This document shows, in pieces, positions 1-8,472 of a stretch of 64,000 nt of DNA (positions are counted from its first letter, which is position 1; the number at the start of each line of letters is the position of its first letter). The notes under the pieces were generated by a model, which searched no databases, was not told the origin of the DNA, and saw only the letters and a list, made by a program, of their open reading frames with translations. Source of the stretch: Caccoplasma_A sp045587545 (GTDB lineage: Bacteria > Bacteroidota > Bacteroidia > Bacteroidales > G3-4614). The position numbers were made by a program, and so were the translations under genes. The stretch spans positions 36,418 through 100,417 of the forward strand of contig JAZNCN010000008.1 of NCBI GenBank assembly GCA_045587545.1, in the 5' to 3' direction.

Positions 1-303
1 ATTTGAAACAAATGTATCATACCAATAAGATGTTGGTATTCCCTCTTTAATAAATATTATATTATGTCTGTGATTATTATTTACCCTTTTTGAAGTGTTC
101 TGTCGAAATGTAACAGATGAAAGTGATTGAGGAGGCAGATAAAATTCCGACTCAAGTTTATATGAATCGGAATAAGTCAAAACTTGTTCTGTATATATTA
201 TATTGCTCTTCTCTGTTGTTGCAGAGTAGGACTCCTCAGCATTTGCAATAAACGATATCGCAACGATTATAATTGGAATAAAATATTTTAAAAAGTTTTT
301 CAC
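1..303 (-). CDS. Secreted hypothetical protein, 5' part only
   Basis: Reading leftward from a GTG at 303 there is an open frame of 101 codons that runs off the window edge. The first ~22 residues (basic KNFLKYF, then IPIIIVAISFIANA) look like a signal peptide with cleavage near ANA, so the protein is probably exported. The frame upstream of the GTG hits a TGA with no ATG between, and a promoter-like pair at 338-369 would give a leader of about 28 bases, which supports the GTG start. The visible mature part is rich in Ser, Thr, Tyr and Asn. I do not recognise the family. Confidence 0.6.
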   Translation of the reverse strand, partial: MKNFLKYFIPIIIVAISFIANAEESYSATTEKSNIIYTEQVLTYSDSYKLESEFYLPPQSLSSVTFRQNTSKRVNNNHRHNIIFIKEGIPTSYWYDTFVSN

Positions 304-337
304 AATTACTAATCAATATCTTCTTCGTACTTCACTA

Positions 338-369
338 CAAATATAAAGATAATTTTAATACATAGCAAT
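338..369 (-). promoter_or_regulatory. Bacteroidota-type promoter for the left-edge gene
   Basis: On the minus strand ATTG (366-369) is followed after 20 bases by TATATTTG (338-345), matching the -33/-7 pattern TTG...TAnnTTTG of Bacteroidota sigma-70 promoters. Transcription would start near 331. Confidence 0.5.
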
Positions 370-410
370 AGATAATCTCTGTTTTTAGATATAAGATGAA
401 TATACGAAAA

Positions 411-450
411 ACAAACGAGATGGTCTGAATGAAACCTTAATCTCGTTTGT
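411..450 (-). terminator. Terminator after ndk
   Basis: Inverted repeat ACAAACGAGAT / ATCTCGTTTGT (411-421 and 440-450) with an 18-base loop that can pair further (GGT/ACC). On the minus strand it is followed by a short T run (A run at 406-410). It lies 46 bases after the ndk stop. Confidence 0.7.
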
Positions 451-496
451 TCTTTTATATATAGATGATTATAAACTCTTTCCGAGCGTTGATTTA

Positions 497-961
497 TTAA
501 AATTCGTCGTTGGCGTATAAATAATCAAAAGAAGATAATTTATAATCAAAAATCTCTTCGGGTTTGAAAAATCTCTTTAATTCAGCTTCGGCAGTTTCGG
601 GAGAGTCTGATGCATGAACAATATTTTCTTGAAAACTCATACTGAAATCGCCTCTAATTGTTCCTGCGGGAGCTTTACGTCCTGTTGTGGGTCCGGTAAT
701 TGTTCTTACTGCTTCAATAGCGTCAACACCCTCAAAACAGCAAACTATTACAGGAGAGGCCATCATTGAGTCTTTAACTCTTTGGAAAAAAGGTTTGCTA
801 CTTAAGTGAGAGTAGTGTTCGCTAAGAACATCATCGGTAAGTTGAGTCATTTTCATACCGCATAATCTTAAACCTTTACGCTCAAATCGTGTAATAACTT
901 CACCTATCAAACTTCTTTGAATAGTACAAGGTTTTAAAATAACAAGAGTTTTCTCTAACAT
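497..961 (-). CDS. ndk: Nucleoside diphosphate kinase
   Basis: Cytoplasmic enzyme that moves the gamma phosphate of ATP onto (d)NDPs through a phosphohistidine. At 154 residues it has the usual length of the family. The catalytic motif NIVHASDS places the phosphorylated histidine at about H116, Lys10 lies in the N-terminal VILKP strand and the TIRGDF nucleotide-binding segment is at 101-106. It is transcribed alone or after the acidic protein to its right, 165 bases away and separated by a terminator, so it probably has its own promoter. A hairpin terminator follows at 411-450. Nothing odd is seen. Confidence 0.96.
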   Translation of the reverse strand: MLEKTLVILKPCTIQRSLIGEVITRFERKGLRLCGMKMTQLTDDVLSEHYSHLSSKPFFQRVKDSMMASPVIVCCFEGVDAIEAVRTITGPTTGRKAPAGTIRGDFSMSFQENIVHASDSPETAEAELKRFFKPEEIFDYKLSSFDYLYANDEF

Positions 962-1077
962 AATTATTTATATTTTAGGTTTTTAATTATTCAAAAACTG
1001 CTCTAAGGTAATTAAATAAATTGAATAAACCAATTATATTTATAAAATTTACTTTATAGAGTCTCTTGTAAAAAAAA

Positions 1078-1112
1078 AACGAACGGAAGAAATTAATTTC
1101 CTCCGTTCGTTT
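1078..1112 (-). terminator. Terminator after the ORF-3-like gene
   Basis: Strong stem AACGAACGGA(A/G)GAA with its complement ending at 1112; on the minus strand it is followed by eight or nine T (A run 1070-1078). It lies 14 bases after the stop of the gene ending at 1126. Confidence 0.85.
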
Positions 1113-1125
1113 TAGTTATTTAATT

Positions 1126-1686
1126 TTAATAACCTCCGTTATCGTCGCTAAAGTCCATATCACTGAATCCCTCAGTGTCAAGCTCGTCAGGATTGTATCC
1201 TCCTTCAATTCCAAAGTCGTCATCGTCTAAATCAATTGAAGGGGTAGATGCAATTATTTTTTTGTCTAACTCTTCAAGCGACATTATCTGTTTTGGAGCT
1301 TTTCCTTTAACCTTTGTACATAGAGGGTCAATTAGATTTTTTCCCAATTCAATTTCTCTTAGCTCCATAAAGAATGAACGATCTGCCATCATGTCAAATA
1401 CGAATAATAGGCGTTGGTGTTCATCTTCAATCAATTCGCTAAGTTTTGTGTCTTCCATCAACCAAATATCTTCGTCAGAAGATGAGTCCATTTCAATCAG
1501 AGTAATTTCTTCTCTCTTCTCCCAATCATCTTCACAAATGAAGAAAGATGTTATTTGGTCTTTGGTATAATTAACCGAATTTAAAATAGCATCGTTCAAC
1601 TCTAAAAAAGTAGCTTCCGAATCAATGCAAATTTCTCTTGAGAAGGTTTCAACCTCATCAGATAATAATAAAAACTTGTATATCAT
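1126..1686 (-). CDS. Acidic pRiA4b ORF-3-like domain protein
   Basis: 186 residues. The N-terminal ~100 residues (IYKFLLLSD..., REICIDSEATFLELNDAIL, FFICEDDWEK) fit the pRiA4b ORF-3-like / IS1096 passenger fold, whose molecular role is unknown; in Bacteroidales such genes are chromosomal housekeeping neighbours rather than signs of a plasmid. The C-terminal 45 residues are very acidic (runs of Asp, DLDDDDFG, DMDFSDDN) and probably disordered. It lies 76 bases downstream of lpxA on the same strand and may be the last gene of the lpx transcript; a strong terminator follows directly. Confidence 0.7.
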   Translation of the reverse strand: MIYKFLLLSDEVETFSREICIDSEATFLELNDAILNSVNYTKDQITSFFICEDDWEKREEITLIEMDSSSDEDIWLMEDTKLSELIEDEHQRLLFVFDMMADRSFFMELREIELGKNLIDPLCTKVKGKAPKQIMSLEELDKKIIASTPSIDLDDDDFGIEGGYNPDELDTEGFSDMDFSDDNGGY

Positions 1687-1762
1687 AATAATCTACTTTA
1701 CTCTTTTTTACTTTGAATTTGTATTGGCATAGTTATAGCCACTAATAACTTTACAATAATAT

Positions 1763-2536
1763 CTATTTGGTTCTTATAATTCCTCTCTCTGAAGACTTTA
1801 TAAAATCAATAATGACTTTTTTCTCTTCTGAATCTGGGAATTCGTCCTCTATTTTTTTGATAGCATCGGTATTGTTGAGTCCTGAATTGTATAGAGTATG
1901 ATATATATTTTGAATATTATATATCTGCTCTTTTGTAAATCCGCGACGTTGAAGACCTACCGAGTTTATACCTGCATACACAGTTGGTATACGTCCTGCC
2001 ATAACGTAAGGAGGAATATCCTTATTAATATGAGAACCTCCTTGAATCATAACGTGTGTTCCAATTTTGGAGAATTGGTGCATAAGAGTACCTCCTCCTA
2101 TAGTTGCAAAGTTGTCAATTTCAACCTCTCCTGCAATCTGAGTAGCATTGGCAACAATTATATTGTTTTTTAATATGCAGTCATGAGCTATATGAGAGTA
2201 TGCCATAATAAGACAATTATTTCCCACTACGGTTTTACCTCTTGATGCTGTGCCTCTATTTATGGTAACATACTCACGAATTGTTGTATTGTCTCCAATT
2301 TCAACAGTGGTGTATTCTCCTCTGAATTTTAAGTCTTGAGGCTCTCCGGCTATAACAGCGCATGAGCATATATGACAATTCTTGCCAATACGAGCTCCTT
2401 TTAAAATACTCGCATTTGAATCAATTCTTGTTCCTTCTCCAATAATCACGTCCTCTTCTATTGTAACAAAAGGACCTATAACTACATCTTTACCAATTTT
2501 GGCATCGGGGTGTATCGATGCAAGTGAATTTTGCAT
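1763..2536 (-). CDS. lpxA: UDP-N-acetylglucosamine acyltransferase LpxA
   Basis: First enzyme of lipid A synthesis: transfers an R-3-hydroxyacyl chain from ACP to the 3-OH of UDP-GlcNAc in the cytoplasm. The 257 residues show the left-handed beta-helix of hexapeptide repeats (IGKDVVIG, IGEGTRID, IGDNTTI and so on) up to about residue 190, then the alpha-helical C-terminal domain (RRGFTKEQIYNIQNIYHTLYNSG). The conserved HIAHDC places the catalytic base at about H118. It follows lpxC-fabZ by 11 bases, in the typical Bacteroidota order lpxD, lpxC-fabZ, lpxA. Confidence 0.97.
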   Translation of the reverse strand: MQNSLASIHPDAKIGKDVVIGPFVTIEEDVIIGEGTRIDSNASILKGARIGKNCHICSCAVIAGEPQDLKFRGEYTTVEIGDNTTIREYVTINRGTASRGKTVVGNNCLIMAYSHIAHDCILKNNIIVANATQIAGEVEIDNFATIGGGTLMHQFSKIGTHVMIQGGSHINKDIPPYVMAGRIPTVYAGINSVGLQRRGFTKEQIYNIQNIYHTLYNSGLNNTDAIKKIEDEFPDSEEKKVIIDFIKSSERGIIRTK

Positions 2537-2547
2537 AATATTGAATG

Positions 2548-3930
2548 TTATTTGTTTTTAACTATTTGAGCAAGGAATTCGGCTTCTGCAGCAATTTTAT
2601 TTCCTACAAAAACGTATCCTTTCATTGAAGCGCATCCTCTGCGAAGCTCTGTCATAAATGATACATGGAATATGGCAGTATCTCCGGGAACAACTTTTTG
2701 TCTGAATTTTACATTATTTATTGTTAAAAAGTATGTTGAATATGCTTTAGGGTCATCTACAGAATTCAAAACCAATAAACCTCCTGTTTGAGCCATTGCT
2801 TCTATAAGTAATACTCCGGGTACTACAGGCTCTTGAGGGAAGTGTCCTTGGAAGAAAGGTTCGTTTGCTGTAAAGTTTTTAATACCAACAATAGCCTTTT
2901 TGTCCATATTAATGATTTTATCAACCAATAACATTGGATAACGGTGCGGAAGAAGCTCTTTTATTTTGTTTACGTCCATTATCGGATCCTTGTCAGGATT
3001 ATAATTTGGAGCTTGAACCTCTTGTCTCTTTATGTCCTTGCGTATTGCTTTTGCAAGTTTATTGTTTATTCCGTGTCCTGAACGTGTAGCAATAACTCTA
3101 CCTTTAATAGGGCGACCTATCAATGCAAGGTCTCCCATTAAATCAAGAAGTTTATGTCTTGCAGGTTCGTTGTCAAAAACCAAAGGTTTGTTGTTTAAAT
3201 ATCCGAGTTCTAATGCACTTTTCTTTTGAGCACCCATAAGGTCAGCTAATTTATCCAACTCTTCCTGAGGCATCTCTTGATCATAAATAACAATGGCATT
3301 ATCAAGATCCCCGCCTTTTATAAGGCCAACTTTCAAAAGAGGTTCTATCTCTCTTACAAAAACGAACGTTCTGCTTGCTGCAATATCATTTTTGAAGTCA
3401 ACCATATTTTCTAATGTGGCAAACTGATTGCTTAAGACAGGAGAGTTAAAACTTATCAAAGTGTTAATGCTGAAATTTTCATCAGGTAAGAATATTAGTG
3501 AAGCTCCGCTTGCCTCATCTTTAACTTCCATTTTACTTTTAACAACGTAGTACTCTTGGTCGGCATTTAACTCTTCAATACCAACTCTTTCAATCTCTTC
3601 AACATATCTTATTGCACTACCGTCAAGTATGGGAAATTCAGGGGCGTTAACCTCTATTAAACAGTTTGATATTCCATAAGCATACAAAGCTGCCATACCG
3701 TGTTCTATTGTACTTACAGTAGCATCGCCTTTTTTTACAACAGTTCCGCGTTGAGTTTGGCATACCGCTTCAGCCACAGCATCAATAATAGGTTGATTGG
3801 GCAAATCTACTCGTTTTATCTTGTATCCGAAGTTTTCTGGTGCAGGATTGAAGGTTACAGTTATATCAAGACCTGTGTGTAACCCTTTGCCACTTAGCGA
3901 GAAACTATCTTTTAGACTCTTTTGTTTCAT
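2548..3930 (-). CDS. lpxC-fabZ: LpxC-FabZ fusion: UDP-3-O-acyl-GlcNAc deacetylase / 3-hydroxyacyl-ACP dehydratase
   Basis: A 460-residue bifunctional protein. Residues 1-300 are LpxC, the committed, zinc-dependent deacetylation step of lipid A synthesis; metal ligands are visible as H77 (TIEHGMAA), H259 and D263 (ARHKLLDLMGD), with H286 in RSGHGINN. Residues ~315-460 are FabZ, which dehydrates 3-hydroxyacyl-ACP, with catalytic H363 (GHFPQEPVVPG) and E377 (LIEAMAQ). The two enzymes compete for the same hydroxyacyl-ACP pool, so the fusion, known in Bacteroidota and Chlamydia-like lineages, fixes their ratio. Lies between lpxD and lpxA. Confidence 0.97.
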   Translation of the reverse strand: MKQKSLKDSFSLSGKGLHTGLDITVTFNPAPENFGYKIKRVDLPNQPIIDAVAEAVCQTQRGTVVKKGDATVSTIEHGMAALYAYGISNCLIEVNAPEFPILDGSAIRYVEEIERVGIEELNADQEYYVVKSKMEVKDEASGASLIFLPDENFSINTLISFNSPVLSNQFATLENMVDFKNDIAASRTFVFVREIEPLLKVGLIKGGDLDNAIVIYDQEMPQEELDKLADLMGAQKKSALELGYLNNKPLVFDNEPARHKLLDLMGDLALIGRPIKGRVIATRSGHGINNKLAKAIRKDIKRQEVQAPNYNPDKDPIMDVNKIKELLPHRYPMLLVDKIINMDKKAIVGIKNFTANEPFFQGHFPQEPVVPGVLLIEAMAQTGGLLVLNSVDDPKAYSTYFLTINNVKFRQKVVPGDTAIFHVSFMTELRRGCASMKGYVFVGNKIAAEAEFLAQIVKNK

Positions 3931-4071
3931 GGTAATATGTTTGTGTCAAAATTTAATGCAAATAAACTGAAATATTTGGAACAAAAAAAACGTTTTGCAA
4001 TAATTTTATTCTTGATGATTTACAGCTTTTTGTTTTTTAGTTGTAACGTATTGTTTTATACGTTGTTAATA

Positions 4072-5127
4072 TTACTTGCCTTCGTTATCAGATAACATAT
4101 TTTTTAGTTGTTCAATCTCTTTTTGAAGTTGTTTGATTGTTGCATTCATGTCGGGTAAACGTTTGGTAAGGACAACTTGACGAGCAAATTCTTTAATGGG
4201 GATACCGGGAGAACCCAAGAGGTTTGAATTGGCTTCAACACTATTTGGAATTCCTGCTTGTGCTCCAATATTAACATTATCGCCTATAGTTATATGTCCT
4301 GCAAAACCAACTTGTCCGCCAATCATACATTGGCTTCCAATTTTCGTAGAGCCTGCTATTCCAACTTGAGCTGCCATTACAGTGTTATTCCCAATCTCAA
4401 CGTTATGTGCAACTTGAATTAAGTTGTCAAGCTTTGTTCCTCTTCTTATGATAGTAGAACCCATTGTCGCTCTATCAATAGTTGTATTAGAACCAATTTC
4501 AACATTGTCCTCAATTACAACATTTCCAATCTGAGCAATTTTTACATACTCTCCGTTTTGAGGGGCAAAACCAAAGCCATCGCCACCAATTACAACTCCG
4601 GCATGAATAATAACGTTATTGCCTATGACACAATTATGATAAATTTTAACTCCGGGATAAATTATACAGTTTTTTCCTATTTTTACATTATTACCAATGT
4701 AGCATTGGGGATATATTTTGCTTCCGTCTTCTATTTGAACATTTTCAGCAATATATGCAAATGCTCCAACATAAGTTTCGTTGCCGATAATTGCGCTTTC
4801 AGCAATATATGAGTTCTCTTCAATTCCAATTTTTTGAGGACGAGTTGCTTGATCAACCATATTTAAAAGAAGTGCTAAACAAGCATAAGGGTCATCAACT
4901 TTAATCAGAGTTGTTTTTACCTCTTTCTCTGGATTAAAATCTCTTCTTACAAGTACGGCACTTGCGTTTGTTTCGTAAATATAGTTTGTGTATTTACTAT
5001 TGGCAAGAAACGATAGAGTACCAGGTTTGCCGTCGTCTATTTTTGAAATGTTGTTAACCTTAATAGAGCCATCTCCCACAATTTCTCCATGCAAAAACGA
5101 TGCAATTTGCTCAATTGAAAATTCCAT
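4072..5127 (-). CDS. lpxD: UDP-3-O-acylglucosamine N-acyltransferase LpxD
   Basis: Third lipid A enzyme: N-acylates UDP-3-O-acyl-glucosamine using hydroxyacyl-ACP. The 351 residues show the N-terminal uridine-binding domain (residues 1-100, GTLSFLANSKYTNYIY), a long hexapeptide-repeat beta-helix (105-310) and a C-terminal helix ending with a coiled segment (IKQLQKEIEQLKNMLSD). The catalytic histidine is H241 in VAHNVEIG. A gap of 141 bases separates it from lpxC-fabZ, so an internal promoter is possible. It is probably the first gene of the lpx cluster. Confidence 0.97.
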   Translation of the reverse strand: MEFSIEQIASFLHGEIVGDGSIKVNNISKIDDGKPGTLSFLANSKYTNYIYETNASAVLVRRDFNPEKEVKTTLIKVDDPYACLALLLNMVDQATRPQKIGIEENSYIAESAIIGNETYVGAFAYIAENVQIEDGSKIYPQCYIGNNVKIGKNCIIYPGVKIYHNCVIGNNVIIHAGVVIGGDGFGFAPQNGEYVKIAQIGNVVIEDNVEIGSNTTIDRATMGSTIIRRGTKLDNLIQVAHNVEIGNNTVMAAQVGIAGSTKIGSQCMIGGQVGFAGHITIGDNVNIGAQAGIPNSVEANSNLLGSPGIPIKEFARQVVLTKRLPDMNATIKQLQKEIEQLKNMLSDNEGK

Positions 5128-5462
5128 GATAACAATATGTGTAAAAATTAAATTACTATTTAATCTGTTTTACCCTATATGGGATTATATTTCTGCAAAT
5201 ATCGTAAAAATTTTATATACCTCAATATTATTATGCACCAAATTTTGAAATTTGTGTAAAAAATGTAAAAATATTGATGATGGGCTAACCTTGTTGATGG
5301 TTTAATTATATTTGCGAATTAAGCAATATTTAAATCGTTAACATAAATTATGTGCTAAATTAATAATTATTATGGGGTGTTTTTTCAAAAAAAACATATA
5401 TTGTATTATTATTGCAAAAAATAATTTACTTTACATAATCAGATAAAATAATATCATAAAAA
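5128..5462. other. Divergent intergenic region, lpxD / propeller cluster
   Basis: 335 AT-rich bases between the start of lpxD (minus) and of the first propeller gene (plus). A TATATTTG at 5307-5314 matches the -7 element of plus-strand promoters, but no TTTG lies at the right distance upstream, so the promoter call is weak; if used, the leader of the propeller operon would be about 140 bases. I see no gene, RNA or repeat here. Confidence 0.4.
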
Positions 5463-8400
5463 ATGAAAAAAACGACAGCTTTTTTAATCTCATTTTTGAT
5501 GTTGCAATCTGTAGTTTATGCTACTGAAAAACTATATGACCCATATATGCCTGAGCCACTACCGGCAGATGCTCCTGAATGGATGATTCCTATAGCAGAA
5601 AATCCGTCGGGGGTTAACTTTTATGATATACAAAACAAATTTCAGAAGTGGATTGCCGAAGATGTAGATGCTCGGGTCAGGACATTGAATTATAAACAAG
5701 TTGTTAACTTTTATCGGAGATGGATGAGTGCATATCAAAAATATGTGCAACCCGATGGATATATAAACTTACCTTCCATGGCAGAGTACTCTGAAAAAGT
5801 AGATGCAATGAATATAGAAAGTTTTTCTTTTCAAAAACGCTTTAAATCAGATGATATAGAATATATTTGGAGAAACATAGGACCCAATAAAACATTTGTT
5901 AATAAAAACGGAGAGGTTGAGCAAAAGGATTCTCAGGTTTGTGTATTTCGTATAGCAGTAAGTTTAAGCAATAAAAATATTTTATATTGTGGAACAGAGA
6001 GCGGTGTGGTGTTTAAATCCTCTGATCATGGCGAAAATTGGTACCCTTGTGCTCCTTTGCATAACTTTGGAGGGTCAATATTCAGTATTGCCATTGACCC
6101 TCTAAATAGCGATATTGTATATATTGGAGGAGGTCCATGGTTATGGAAAACAACCGATGGAGGAGAGACATGGCATAGATGTGAAGGTATATCAAATAGA
6201 GTAAATTCAATCAGGATAAATCCTAAAAATACAAGAAATATAACTATTGCAACAGGCGATAGGGATAGCAAAACAGGAAATGGTTTTTATGTTTCAAACG
6301 ATGCGGCTGAAAGTTTTGTATTGACCTTTTCAGGTGTGTGTTTTGATCATGAATTGCAGCCCGGGAATCCTGAAAGAATATATTTGATAAGGAGAGAAAC
6401 ACCTGGGGTATGGACATATTTTTATTACTCTTCCGATGGTGGATATACATGGACAAAATCTCCGATGCATTCAAGTTTTACGGTATGCGGGCGTTTGGCA
6501 GTCAGTGATGCAGATGGAGGAAGTGATTATGTTTATGCTCTTATGAATTCCGATATTTATGGTTATGATAGCGGACCAATGGGAGGGAAAGGCGAACCTG
6601 CTATACTTGTTTCAAAAGATGCAGGATTGACATGGGAAGATAAAACTGTATATGACGGTTGGGGAACATTTTCTCCTATAATGGACACATCAGGAGGACA
6701 AGGATACTTTGATATGATGATAGGTGCATCTCCAAAAGACCCAAAGATTGTTTTGTTTGGATTAACCTCTCTATATCGTTCAACAGAGGAGGGGAAGACT
6801 GATTTTAGAGATGGGGGAATAGGGGGGTACCAACGTTCAGATTGGATGCATTGTGATATACAAGATATAGCAATTCACCCGGACGGAGATACCTGGATAT
6901 GTAATGATGGAGGTATAAAATACTCTGCCGATTTTTTTGAAACAAAGGGTATAGATAAATACAATGGAATATATGCATCGGATTATCAAGGATTGGGAGT
7001 AGGTTGGAATGAAGATGTAATGGCCGCAGGGCGTTGGCATAATGGAGATGTTGTACATGCCAAAAGTTATGGGGAAGGAAATTCACTGCATGTAGGCGGA
7101 GTAGAGATTGCAACAGGGTATGTAATGAGAAGTAACCCGTGGAAAGTCTATTTTACAGATGCAGGAACACGGGTTGTTTCTCCAACAATGGGAGGTGTGG
7201 TATTAGATGATTATAAGACATGGTTTTCAAATATAAAACCATATGAGGCTCTTCGTATAAATGGTAAAATAGCTACAGACCCCCGATATGCCTTAAAAGT
7301 TTTTGTTCAAGATATGACAAATATATACGAGGGGTATTTGTCATACGATGAAGGAGAATCGTTTCAAAAGGTCTTTGATAGTGATGGCGAGAACTTTTAT
7401 GATTACGAATTTGCCCGTAGTAATCCTGATAGAGTATATGCCATAGGTGATTGGCATATGTGGCGTTCTGATGATGGCGGAATATCATTTAAAGAGATGC
7501 AAAGTCGCCCATTCCCAGAATTGAACATGTATACATATTTTACAAAAGTTGTTATTGATCCTAATAATGCCGACCATGTAATAGCAATATGTTGTAATTA
7601 TGCAGGAAAAGTGGTTGAAAGTTTTGATGGAGGAGAAACTTGGCAACAGTTTGATTTAGGCTCATTGACAGACCGGAAGATACATCAGGTTATTTTGGTA
7701 GGCGACGAGTATGGTAGTTGTTATATGACATCTTATGAAGGAGCATATGTCTGGTTTAAAGACAACACAATGTCTGATTTTATTGAATATTCAAAAGGAT
7801 TGCCACCCGGAGCCAGAATATCAAAAGTAGTCCCATTCTATAAAGATGCGGTATTACGTATGGCAACAGATCAAGGTTTGTGGGAAGCGCCATTATATCA
7901 TCAAGAATTCATCGCAGTACCACAGCCAATGGCATTAAATATAGGAAGTGGCGATTTAACATTAAATCCCCAAAAACAGGTTCAATTTGATAGCTATAGT
8001 ATAGTAAAGCAAGATGAAAACACAAAATGGCAATGGAGCTTTTCTCCGCAACCACAATGGGTTAGCGATGCAACTGTACGCAATCCCAAAGTAATATTTG
8101 GCAAAGGAGGTAGCTATGATGTAACGCTTACAGTAACAACATCGGCAGGAACTTCTTCACGCACGATAAAAAATATGATTTTCATTGATTCTCCCGATTC
8201 TGTTGAAGAGAATGAATTAGTAGGGGAGGTAGGTCTGGTAAATGTTGAAGTTTGTAATGATGAATGTTTGCAATTTACAACATCAGGATTAAGAGAAGAT
8301 GCCGTTATAACAATTCACAATACAAAAGGACAATTGTTACTTACAAAGCAGGTATTAGCACAAGAAGGTAAAGTTGAAATAGATTTACCTTCATTGGCGA

Positions 8401-8468
8401 GCGGAGTATATATTTATTCAATAAAAACAGCTATTCAAAAATTCTTTGGAAAATTTGTAATAAAATAA
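5463..8468 (+). CDS. Secreted Asp-box beta-propeller protein with PKD-like domain and T9SS sorting tail (paralogue 1)
   Basis: 1001 residues. Residues 1-20 are a signal peptide (FLISFLMLQSVVYA). An N-terminal helical region (22-135) is shared with the next gene. Then come Asp-box (BNR, sortilin/VPS10-type) repeats typical of beta-propellers: FKSSDHGENW (~185), WKTTDGGETW (~229), YYSSDGGYTW, WRSDDGGISF, ESFDGGETW. Residues ~860-915 resemble a PKD/Ig-like domain (WQWSFSPQPQWV...GGSYDVTLTVTTSAGT) and the last ~75 form a T9SS type A sorting domain (ITIHNTKGQLLL, LASGVYIYSIK, KFFGKFVIK). Exported and probably anchored on the cell surface. The ligand is unknown; a glycosidase or adhesin role is possible, and sialidase activity is not supported because the FRIP and catalytic residues are not recognisable. 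Four bases separate it from its paralogue. Confidence 0.85.
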   Translation: MKKTTAFLISFLMLQSVVYATEKLYDPYMPEPLPADAPEWMIPIAENPSGVNFYDIQNKFQKWIAEDVDARVRTLNYKQVVNFYRRWMSAYQKYVQPDGYINLPSMAEYSEKVDAMNIESFSFQKRFKSDDIEYIWRNIGPNKTFVNKNGEVEQKDSQVCVFRIAVSLSNKNILYCGTESGVVFKSSDHGENWYPCAPLHNFGGSIFSIAIDPLNSDIVYIGGGPWLWKTTDGGETWHRCEGISNRVNSIRINPKNTRNITIATGDRDSKTGNGFYVSNDAAESFVLTFSGVCFDHELQPGNPERIYLIRRETPGVWTYFYYSSDGGYTWTKSPMHSSFTVCGRLAVSDADGGSDYVYALMNSDIYGYDSGPMGGKGEPAILVSKDAGLTWEDKTVYDGWGTFSPIMDTSGGQGYFDMMIGASPKDPKIVLFGLTSLYRSTEEGKTDFRDGGIGGYQRSDWMHCDIQDIAIHPDGDTWICNDGGIKYSADFFETKGIDKYNGIYASDYQGLGVGWNEDVMAAGRWHNGDVVHAKSYGEGNSLHVGGVEIATGYVMRSNPWKVYFTDAGTRVVSPTMGGVVLDDYKTWFSNIKPYEALRINGKIATDPRYALKVFVQDMTNIYEGYLSYDEGESFQKVFDSDGENFYDYEFARSNPDRVYAIGDWHMWRSDDGGISFKEMQSRPFPELNMYTYFTKVVIDPNNADHVIAICCNYAGKVVESFDGGETWQQFDLGSLTDRKIHQVILVGDEYGSCYMTSYEGAYVWFKDNTMSDFIEYSKGLPPGARISKVVPFYKDAVLRMATDQGLWEAPLYHQEFIAVPQPMALNIGSGDLTLNPQKQVQFDSYSIVKQDENTKWQWSFSPQPQWVSDATVRNPKVIFGKGGSYDVTLTVTTSAGTSSRTIKNMIFIDSPDSVEENELVGEVGLVNVEVCNDECLQFTTSGLREDAVITIHNTKGQLLLTKQVLAQEGKVEIDLPSLASGVYIYSIKTAIQKFFGKFVIK

Positions 8469-8472
8469 AAAT

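Noticed and set aside
1175..1570. Long plus-strand frame opposite the acidic protein gene
   Set aside because: Ser-rich translation is the antisense shadow of Asp/Glu codons in the real gene.
1126..1686. pRiA4b ORF-3-like protein as a sign of a plasmid or insertion sequence
   Set aside because: The family is common on Bacteroidota chromosomes and no transposase, integrase or plasmid gene lies near.
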